A DNA stretch of 6,339 nucleotides from JAUYQE01 sp035289745 (lineage in GTDB: Archaea > Nanobdellota > Nanobdellia > Woesearchaeales > GW2011-AR9). The notes beneath the pieces were generated by a model. The model searched no databases. It was not told the origin of the DNA and worked only from the letters and a program-made list of their open reading frames with translations. The stretch covers positions 1-6,339 of the forward strand of contig DATDWF010000099.1 in assembly GCA_035289745.1 (NCBI GenBank), read 5' to 3'. Every line of letters begins with the position of its first letter. The first letter of the stretch is position 1. The translations under genes and the position numbers were made by a program. Positions 1 to 4,557 of the stretch are shown piece by piece.

Positions 1-923
1 GCAGTAAGCTGCGCATCAAAAATCGCCGAGTGCGGATTATGAATAATGTCCGTCGAGACCAGTTCGCCTTCCGAATATTCGACGATGCTTTTCATCTTGT
101 TGGCAGCAATCTTCTTGAAGAGGGCATTGACTTCTTCTGCCGTCACGTCACGGTTTGTTTCGATGGTGAAATCCGTCACGCTGCCGTTGACGATAGGAAC
201 CCGAAACGCCAGCCCACGCACTTTTCCCTGCAGTTCGGGGATGGCTTCGACGGCTGCCATATCTGCTCCCGTTGATGTCGGGATGATATTAATCGCTGCT
301 GCCCTAGCCCGCCGTAAATCTTTATAGGGGCCGTCAACCAGCTTCTGCGTGGAAGTATAGGCATGGATGGTCGTAAAGAAGCATCTCTTGATGCCAATAT
401 GGTCCTGCACCACTTTCAGCACCGGCGCCACGCAATTTGTCGTGCAGGAGCCATTGGAGACAACCCGATGGGTCTTTTTATCATACAAGTGTTCGTTCAC
501 GCCCATAATTAACGTCGCGGTATTTGTCGGGCAGACTTTCTCGGCTTCGCATTTGCAGGGGGCAGAGATGATCACCCGCTTGGCTCCGGCGTCGAGATGC
601 GCTGCGGCTTTCACGGGATCGGTGAAGAACCCCGTGCTTTCCACCACCACATCAATCTTCAGCTTCTTCCACGGCAGTTTGGCAGGATCTTTCTCTGCGA
701 GAACGTGGACCTTGTTTCTTCCGACGGCCAGCTGGCTGTCAGTATAGCCCACTTTTTCCGGAAGAAGGCCATGCACGGAATCATACTTGAGAAGATGAGC
801 GAGGGTCTTATTGTCCGTTAAGTCATTTACTGCAACAATATTCAGCTTCCGGTCTTTATAGCCGGCACGGAACACCATTCTCCCGATGCGGCCGAAGCCG
901 TTTATAGCGACGTTGATAACCAT
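1..923 (-). CDS. gap: Type I glyceraldehyde-3-phosphate dehydrogenase (3' end cut by window)
   Basis: Converts glyceraldehyde-3-phosphate, phosphate and NAD(P)+ to 1,3-bisphosphoglycerate in cytosolic glycolysis/gluconeogenesis. My translation of the reverse strand gives 307 codons plus two bases; the family is usually about 330-340 residues, so only the last helix region is missing. Seen: N-terminal Rossmann motif NGFGRIGR (residues 8-15); Asp34 in VNDL, the residue that usually favours NAD+; the active-site motif SNGSCTTNC with catalytic Cys160; His187 in TTIHAYT; the S-loop region KDLRRARAAA followed by IIPTSTGA (about 201-220). No frameshift or stop interrupts it. The start is the ATG just before VINVAINGFG, with AGAGG six bases upstream. 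The enzyme is the bacterial/eukaryotic-type (type I) GAPDH, not the type II enzyme of most archaea. Extra cysteines sit at 123, 125 and 131. Product identity is very secure; the NAD preference is inferred. Confidence 0.97.
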   Translation of the reverse strand, partial: MVINVAINGFGRIGRMVFRAGYKDRKLNIVAVNDLTDNKTLAHLLKYDSVHGLLPEKVGYTDSQLAVGRNKVHVLAEKDPAKLPWKKLKIDVVVESTGFFTDPVKAAAHLDAGAKRVIISAPCKCEAEKVCPTNTATLIMGVNEHLYDKKTHRVVSNGSCTTNCVAPVLKVVQDHIGIKRCFFTTIHAYTSTQKLVDGPYKDLRRARAAAINIIPTSTGADMAAVEAIPELQGKVRGLAFRVPIVNGSVTDFTIETNRDVTAEEVNALFKKIAANKMKSIVEYSEGELVSTDIIHNPHSAIFDAQLT

Positions 924-929
924 GGGATG

Positions 930-934
930 CCTCT
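930..934 (-). promoter_or_regulatory. Shine-Dalgarno of gap
   Basis: AGAGG on the minus strand lies six bases before the gap ATG. It supports the chosen start and indicates a leadered, SD-dependent mRNA, unlike three neighbouring genes that look leaderless. Confidence 0.6.
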
Positions 935-1073
935 TTTTTAGCCAGCAAAGCTTTTCGGCTATAACTGTTTTTCTACTCCGTGAAAAAGTAGTTTACCTGT
1001 TCTTCTTTTTCAGGAGTTCGCGTACTACCCGTACAAACTCTGTAAGGCTATGAAAGATATAACGGTTATCTAT

Positions 1074-1081
1074 TTTATATA
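1074..1081 (-). promoter_or_regulatory. Archaeal TATA box (BRE+TATA) for gap
   Basis: The minus strand reads CGGAAACTATATAAAATAG here: a TATATAAA box preceded by a purine-rich BRE-like GGAAAC. Transcription would start near 1050, leaving an untranslated leader of roughly 125-130 nt before the ATG at 923. A weaker TTATA near 960 could be an alternative box giving a short leader. Confidence 0.55.
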
Positions 1082-1182
1082 GTTTCCGATAGCTTTGAGT
1101 GTGGGGCAGTAAAAATCTATCTTGGAGGAAAGAGGCGCTTTGTTCTAGGAAAATATCTTAATAGGTCATTTAGCAGTAAAAA

Positions 1183-1190
1183 TATTTAAA
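1183..1190 (+). promoter_or_regulatory. TATA box of the NOP2/Sun methyltransferase gene
   Basis: TATTTAAA with A-rich GTAAAAA just upstream (BRE-like). Its first base is 31 nt before the ATG at 1214, so transcription is expected to start at or next to the start codon. No SD is present between box and ATG, which fits a leaderless mRNA. Confidence 0.6.
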
Positions 1191-1213
1191 CTGCTCTTCC
1201 GTTTCATGTTTTT

Positions 1214-2182
1214 ATGGAACCGACCCCCATTCCCTCCACCGAGCATTTTCATTTCAAGCCCGCATTCATCGAGCGCTATTCCCAGCTGACAGACTGGGAG
1301 GCTTTTAAGCGATATTCCCTTTCCTTTCTCCGCCGGAGCATCCGGGTGAATACGCTGCTTGCCAGCGTCAGCGAAGTTAAAAAGAGCCTGGCCAAAAAAG
1401 GCTGGCAGCTGCAGCAGATCCCCTGGTGCAAGGAAGGCTTCTGGATAGAGAATCCGGAACGCCGGGATGTCGGCAATCTGCTGGAGTTCCATATCGGAAA
1501 GATCTATGTGCAGGAAGCGGCTTCGATGATCCCGCCGCTTATCCTGAAGCCGAAGCCCGGCGAATTAGTGTTAGATATGGCTGCTTCCCCGGGTAGCAAG
1601 ACCACGCAGCTGGCTGCCTTGATGAAGAATGAAGGGCTGATAATTGCGAACGATTATACGGGAAAGCGCCTGCCCCCTTTGGGATTGAATCTGCAGCGGA
1701 GTGGAGTGACGAATACGCTTGTTACCTTGATGTACGGGCAGCAGTTCCAAGATTTTTCTTTTGACAAGATTCTCCTGGATGCGCCCTGCTCGGGCACAGG
1801 AACGATCCGCAAAAGCCTGAAGACCATCCTGATGTGGAATCCATCCATGGTCACAAAAATAGCCCGCCAGCAGCAGCAGCTTATTGCAGCAGCTTTTGCG
1901 AACCTGAAGCCCGGCGGCATCTTGGTGTATTCAACCTGTTCTCTGGAGCCTGAGGAGAACGAAGGGATTATCGATCATTTCCTGAAAAATCATCCGGAAG
2001 CACAAGTGCTGCCTACTAAGCTTCCCGGGCTGAAAAGTTCGCCGCCAGTGCTGGAGTTTGGCGGCGTGAAGTATAGTGAACACGTTCGGAATACATTACG
2101 AATCTGGCCGCAGGACAATGATACGGAAGGTTTCTTTGTTGCCAAAATCAAGAAAATGAAAACAAAACGAAGAAACTCATGA
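1214..2182 (+). CDS. NOL1/NOP2/Sun-family RNA (cytosine-5) methyltransferase
   Basis: SAM-dependent enzyme expected to make m5C in tRNA or rRNA (archaeal Trm4/NSUN6-like or RsmB/F-like). The 322 residues match the usual 300-320 of short archaeal members. Seen: an N-terminal RNA-binding part with RSIRVNTL (about 41-48); IYVQEAASMIPP (97-108); SAM-binding motif I DMAASPGSKTT (121-131); Asp147 in ANDYTGKR; motif IV LLDAPCSGTG with Cys192; motif VI YSTCSLEPEENE with Cys242. The two Cys residues are the pair used for covalent catalysis and product release in this family. The C terminus GFFVAKIKK is typical, followed by a basic tail. Odd points: Tyr174 (LMYGQQF) stands where an acidic residue is common, and a degenerate second copy of the C-terminal code lies downstream. 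The start is the ATG 31 nt after a TATA box. Family identity is firm; the RNA target is unknown. Confidence 0.94.
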   Translation: MEPTPIPSTEHFHFKPAFIERYSQLTDWEAFKRYSLSFLRRSIRVNTLLASVSEVKKSLAKKGWQLQQIPWCKEGFWIENPERRDVGNLLEFHIGKIYVQEAASMIPPLILKPKPGELVLDMAASPGSKTTQLAALMKNEGLIIANDYTGKRLPPLGLNLQRSGVTNTLVTLMYGQQFQDFSFDKILLDAPCSGTGTIRKSLKTILMWNPSMVTKIARQQQQLIAAAFANLKPGGILVYSTCSLEPEENEGIIDHFLKNHPEAQVLPTKLPGLKSSPPVLEFGGVKYSEHVRNTLRIWPQDNDTEGFFVAKIKKMKTKRRNS

Positions 2183-2194
2183 ACGGAGTGTTAG

Positions 2195-2239
2195 TGGAGT
2201 GACTCAAGGTTCTTTGTGGCGAAGATTAAGAAAATGTAA
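2195..2239 (+). pseudogene. Degenerate second copy of the methyltransferase 3' end
   Basis: Bases 2210-2239 translate as FFVAKIKKM followed by TAA, matching residues 307-315 of the gene that ended at 2182. They are in a different frame, after a stop, with no start codon of their own. In the aligned nine codons the two copies differ only at third positions (GTT/GTG, GCC/GCG, AAA/AAG, ATC/ATT). Upstream in the same frame, GAC TCA AGG parallels GAT ACG GAA GGT with a deletion. This looks like the remnant of a paralogous or ancestral methyltransferase tail rather than a working gene. Homology rests on a short match, so confidence is moderate. Confidence 0.45.
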
Positions 2240-2256
2240 ATGATGACTTCTTAACT

Positions 2257-2267
2257 CCTTTATTTTT
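2257..2267 (+). terminator. Possible T-rich terminator after the methyltransferase gene
   Basis: CCTTTATTTTT on the plus strand lies between the methyltransferase gene and the next promoter. Archaeal termination commonly occurs at T-rich tracts without a strong hairpin. Position and composition fit, but the tract is short. Confidence 0.3.
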
Positions 2268-2275
2268 GCTAAAGC

Positions 2276-2285
2276 TATATATAAT
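2276..2285 (+). promoter_or_regulatory. TATA box of the two-TM membrane protein gene
   Basis: TATATATAAT, preceded by TAAAGC, begins 30 nt before the ATG at 2306. There is no SD in the short interval, so the transcript is predicted to be leaderless. Confidence 0.6.
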
Positions 2286-2305
2286 AAAGAAGTTTCTTTA
2301 TCTCC

Positions 2306-2884
2306 ATGCTCCAAAAAGAGGAAGTGAGCGCCTATCCCGGAAAAACGGAGATTGCCCAGCTGCAGCCCCGCAAGGAAGTGAGCTTCTGGCTGGACGGCTA
2401 TGATGACATCTTCTCTGATTTTGATCCCCGGCCGTATAACCTGAAAGGCTTTTCTGTGGACTTCCTCGACGAAACCCAGCGGGCTTTGCGGGAAATGCCC
2501 CTGGAGCCGTTTGTCTTCCGCCTGCTCATCCCTGCTGATAAGCGCCGGCCACTGGAAGAAGCGATCATCAAGAAGCGGCTGCGCGACCATGCCAAGAAAC
2601 ATTTTTCACGGTTGAAGAAAGAGCAGAATAAAATCAAGCGGAAAGGTATCAGTGTTTCTGCCCTAGGCATGGTGCTTATTGGCTTAGCGACTTTTGTGGC
2701 CTACCAGAGCGATGGGGGTGCTAAGCTCTTATTTTCGATTTTACAAGTGCTGCTGGAGCCCGCCGGCTGGTTCAGCATCTTCTTTGGGTTGGAAACCCTT
2801 TTCCGTGATCGGCCGGAGCAGAAGCCAGATTATGACTTTTATCACAAGCTGACAAAAGCGGATTTGAAGTTTGAGTCGTATTGA
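2306..2884 (+). CDS. Conserved-looking two-TM membrane protein, unknown function
   Basis: 192 residues. A soluble N-terminal part carries WLDGYDDIFSDFDPRPYN (about 28-45) and VDFLDETQRAL (51-61). A segment FRLLIPADKRRPLEE (71-85) leads into a very basic helix (about 86-113, rich in K/R: KKRLRDHAKKHFSRLKKEQ), then two hydrophobic stretches (about 114-134 and 141-165) separated by a short loop, and a C-terminal tail with YDFYHKL. I have the impression that the YDDIFSDFDPRPY segment recurs in conserved hypothetical proteins of bacteria and archaea, but I cannot name a family. The basic helix before the first TM suggests the large N-terminal part is cytoplasmic. Start: first ATG in frame, 30 nt after a TATA box. 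It is a single-gene unit convergent with the next gene. Real gene: very likely; function unknown. Confidence 0.88.
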   Translation: MLQKEEVSAYPGKTEIAQLQPRKEVSFWLDGYDDIFSDFDPRPYNLKGFSVDFLDETQRALREMPLEPFVFRLLIPADKRRPLEEAIIKKRLRDHAKKHFSRLKKEQNKIKRKGISVSALGMVLIGLATFVAYQSDGGAKLLFSILQVLLEPAGWFSIFFGLETLFRDRPEQKPDYDFYHKLTKADLKFESY

Positions 2885-2909
2885 AAAAAGGAGAACCAAA
2901 AGTCGGTTT
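2884..2909 (-). terminator. Possible terminator of the DUF6159-like gene
   Basis: Read on the minus strand, a weak stem AACC-GACTTTT-GGTT (2894-2908, extendable by one G-T pair) is followed by CTCC and a T6 tract (2889-2884). It lies in the 62-base gap between convergent genes. The stem is short, so the T tract is probably the more relevant part. Confidence 0.35.
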
Positions 2910-2946
2910 CTTTGTGTCAACGAAGGGTGTATAGAGAATCCGCTTT

Positions 2947-3750
2947 TTACCGCTTCAATTTCAGCCCCGGAATCTTCTTGCCTTCAATGAGTGTCAAGTA
3001 AAGCAGCGTGTAGTAAATCTGATTTATCAACGTACTGAAGATGTGCAAAGCGATAGCCAGCAGGACGAATAAGATAATGCCGGCAAAAAGCCCAAAAGCC
3101 AAGCCGACAAGGACAGAAACTCCCAAGCTGAGGAACGAGATCACTGAGGTAAGCGGCCGAATGCCGATTTCAAACGTGGCAATTTCCGGGATTCTCTTGA
3201 TGGCTTCCTGCAGCTGCTTCACGGACTGCGTAAAATTTCTTTCCGTGATGATCATGGCGGGAAGTACGAGTTTACCGGCGATGCCTGTTACCGTTTCTAT
3301 CAGCCAGGCTAAGCCACTGGCCGCATAGCCCAGGCCGGCACCCATTTCTCTTCGTTTTCCGCGCAGCAGGGCTACCAGCAGGCTGATAAGCAGCATGACG
3401 AAAGCAAAGAGCAGAATATCTCCGATATTTTTCAGGGCCCGTTTCAGGCCGGTGAGTAAGGTCGTATCTTTTCCCTGCGCAACTTCATGCACCATCCAGG
3501 CCTGCGCCGCGCCCAGAAAGGTCGTCCAGAGATGCATGAAAAAGAGAAAGATGATGATGTTGGCATAGAACGCCACAGCTACGGTCGGATCGCCGATCGA
3601 CAAGACGAAGAAAAACAGGAGGCAAAAGATGAGGGACGTAAAGACGAGCAGGATGGGCACGGCTAACAGCGATTTATCTCTGCTGATGAACGACAAACTG
3701 GTCTTGAAAATCTCCCAGGCATTGCCGAGCTTGTGGACGAATTCGGTCAT
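2947..3750 (-). CDS. DUF6159-like polytopic membrane protein
   Basis: 267 residues, strongly hydrophobic. Predicted membrane segments by eye: about 27-50, 59-86, 109-129, 142-168, and a long stretch 200-238 that could span twice, giving roughly six. The layout resembles the DUF6159 family: an amphipathic N-terminal part (LGNAWEIFKTSLSFISRDK), then AAQAWMVHEVAQGKDTTL, then LKRALKNIGDIL, then a central AWLIETVTGIAGKLVLPAMI and ITERNFTQSVKQLQEAIKR. Proteins of this family have no established biochemical role; the arrangement recalls glycerophosphoryl-type membrane domains and I infer only a membrane-structural or transport-related role. Start: the ATG 30 nt downstream of a TATA box, with no SD, so leaderless. 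Family assignment is from memory of the pattern and is moderately sure. Confidence 0.85.
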   Translation of the reverse strand: MTEFVHKLGNAWEIFKTSLSFISRDKSLLAVPILLVFTSLIFCLLFFFVLSIGDPTVAVAFYANIIIFLFFMHLWTTFLGAAQAWMVHEVAQGKDTTLLTGLKRALKNIGDILLFAFVMLLISLLVALLRGKRREMGAGLGYAASGLAWLIETVTGIAGKLVLPAMIITERNFTQSVKQLQEAIKRIPEIATFEIGIRPLTSVISFLSLGVSVLVGLAFGLFAGIILFVLLAIALHIFSTLINQIYYTLLYLTLIEGKKIPGLKLKR

Positions 3751-3772
3751 GGGGAGTGAAAAAGAGCTTTGG

Positions 3773-3780
3773 TTTATAAA
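3773..3780 (-). promoter_or_regulatory. TATA box of the DUF6159-like gene
   Basis: TTTATAAA preceded on the minus strand by AGAAAAAACG (BRE-like). The first base of the box is 30 nt upstream of the ATG at 3750, predicting a leaderless transcript. The box lies just downstream of the oligo-T tract that ends the preceding minus-strand gene. Confidence 0.65.
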
Positions 3781-3803
3781 CGTTTTTTCTGCTTAAGAAA
3801 AAT

Positions 3804-3816
3804 AAAAAAAAAAAAA
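3804..3816 (-). terminator. Oligo-T (T13) terminator of the small anchored protein gene
   Basis: Thirteen consecutive T on the minus strand, within a wider T-rich stretch (3802-3824), begin six bases after the TAA stop of the anchored protein. There is no hairpin in front. A long T tract right after a gene is the classic archaeal terminator, and here it separates that gene from the next promoter in the same direction. Confidence 0.65.
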
Positions 3817-3822
3817 TTAAAT

Positions 3823-4302
3823 TTATACGCAAGGAGTCCGGCTTCTGAACACATCACCGCCACTATTTACGCAAACATAAGCACTACCATTCCCCGCTAA
3901 CACTCCAACTCTTAGAAAGTTCAATTTCGCACTTTCCAAGACTTCAAAGAGGTTAACAAACACTTTTCCATTAAACTTTGATACCGGACCAGGCAGTCCT
4001 GTGTCAATTTCTCCCCATCTGATGGAAAGACCCGGTGCACTTACAACACCATCCCCCATAGGATGATTCGCTAAGAGATTGACATCACTAGTTGCAGTAA
4101 TTCCTAACACTTCACAGGTATCATCAGCATTACAAGAATTAGCTTTCACGGAATTCGTACCAACAGATCTAATAGTTCTCGTCGCCTCCCCCGCCACTGC
4201 CTCTTCTGACGCTGGTTTTGCATTCAGAACTAACACTACCACAGCCACCACTGCCACCAGCACGACGATGGCCAGATAGGGCATATTACTTTTTTCTGCC
4301 AT
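3823..4302 (-). CDS. Small membrane-anchored extracytoplasmic protein with four cysteines
   Basis: 159 residues from the ATG at 4302. A short polar N-terminus (MAEKSNM) is followed by one hydrophobic segment (about 8-28, Val/Ala-rich, YLAIVVLVAVVAVVVLVLNA), then an Ala/Glu/Ser/Thr linker and a polar domain expected outside the membrane. Cysteines at 57, 63, 144 and 158 could form two disulfides. The end GNGSAYVCVNSGGDVFRSRTPC resembles ends I associate with small exported proteins of DPANN archaea; no function is known to me. The start is set by GAGGTG six bases upstream. An in-frame upstream ATG at 4356 (MKIFRVIIPL..., +18 residues) lies about 5 nt after the predicted transcription start and could be used instead. 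GC is low (about 37% in a sampled 60 bases). It is divergent from the AlbA_2 gene. Confidence 0.85.
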   Translation of the reverse strand: MAEKSNMPYLAIVVLVAVVAVVVLVLNAKPASEEAVAGEATRTIRSVGTNSVKANSCNADDTCEVLGITATSDVNLLANHPMGDGVVSAPGLSIRWGEIDTGLPGPVSKFNGKVFVNLFEVLESAKLNFLRVGVLAGNGSAYVCVNSGGDVFRSRTPCV

Positions 4303-4308
4303 GTTTAA

Positions 4309-4314
4309 CACCTC
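4309..4314 (-). promoter_or_regulatory. Shine-Dalgarno that decides the 4302 start
   Basis: GAGGTG on the minus strand with a six-base spacer to ATG 4302. It is the best SD in the window and favours this start over the in-frame ATG at 4356, which lacks one. Confidence 0.65.
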
Positions 4315-4383
4315 TTTTCTTGATTTTAAGGGAATGATGACCCTGAAGATCTTCATCTCTCGTAAGACAGTATTTTTTCCGTC

Positions 4384-4391
4384 TTTATAAA
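4384..4391 (-). promoter_or_regulatory. TATA box of the anchored protein gene
   Basis: TTTATAAA with GGGCAAAAAAG immediately upstream on the minus strand, a good BRE-like flank. Transcription would start near 4360, leaving a leader of about 58 nt with the SD at 4309-4314. The box itself is palindromic, but the opposite flank (TTTTTCCGTC) is not BRE-like, so minus-strand firing is favoured. Confidence 0.6.
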
Positions 4392-4425
4392 CTTTTTTGC
4401 CCCCCCCCAGTAGATAATCGTATGA

Positions 4426-4485
4426 TGAGCACATGGTGAAGAACACTGAGCGAAGGAGGGCAAGCCCATCGTGCGCAGAGTTTTT
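4426..4485 (+). other. Inverted repeat/hairpin followed by T5
   Basis: GCACATGG (4429-4436) pairs with CCAT-C-GTGC (4466-4474) with one bulged C, giving eight base pairs. Two more pairs (T4426-A4477, G4427-C4476) follow across an A-G mismatch. T5 follows at 4481-4485. The loop contains a competing GGGC/GCCC. It could be a terminator, a small RNA or a protein-binding site, and chance is possible. Confidence 0.3.
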
Positions 4486-4524
4486 GTTGCAAAGCCGTTC
4501 AGTAGTTTTTTTGGAGTCGGAATC

Positions 4525-4532
4525 TTTTTAAT
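4525..4532 (+). promoter_or_regulatory. Weak candidate TATA box of the AlbA_2 gene
   Basis: TTTTTAAT starts 33 nt before the ATG at 4558. The match is poor, but the spacing is near the 30-31 nt seen for leaderless genes in this window, and there is no SD ahead of either candidate ATG. Confidence 0.3.
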
Positions 4533-4557
4533 GAGGAAGCACAACGTCATTTAAAAG

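Larger units (their letters stand above)
924..1213. other. Divergent intergenic region between gap and the methyltransferase gene
   Basis: About 290 bases without a gene. It holds the two divergent promoters (minus-strand TATA at 1074-1081, plus-strand TATA at 1183-1190), the gap SD, a CGTAC repeat at 1021-1034, and a weak 5-bp inverted repeat CTACT/AGTAG at 973-991. I see no tRNA or other known structured RNA in it. Confidence 0.6.
4303..4557. other. Divergent intergenic region with C9 tract, hairpin and T runs
   Basis: About 255 bases between the anchored protein and AlbA_2 genes. It holds the minus-strand promoter and leader, a run of nine C (4400-4408), a bulged hairpin (4426-4477) followed by T5 (4481-4485), a T7 run (4506-4512) and a possible weak TATA (4525-4532). 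I see no convincing conserved gene. Minus-strand reading frames across it lack a coherent protein and run through promoter elements. Confidence 0.5.

Noticed and set aside
30..821. Plus-strand open frames across 30-821
   Set aside because: They lie antisense to the gap gene, whose translation shows all GAPDH motifs; the plus-strand products have no recognisable domains.
2881..2934. Plus-strand frame coding LKKGEPKVGFFVSTKGV then stop, with GGTTTCTTTGT identical to 2129-2139
   Set aside because: It echoes the GFFVAKIKK tail seen at 2129 and 2210, but only 11 bases match and the rest of the peptide differs; chance is likely, so I do not count it as a third copy.
4422..4449. ATGATGA followed by CTGA, resembling boxes C and D' of an archaeal C/D guide RNA
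   Set aside because: Spacing is 17 nt rather than about 12, and no C' box or second CTGA follows at the expected distance.
4353..4550. Minus-strand 65-residue open frame across the divergent intergenic region
   Set aside because: It runs through the TATA/BRE and the C9 tract, has no SD and no recognisable domain, and its end overlaps the 5' leader of the anchored protein gene.
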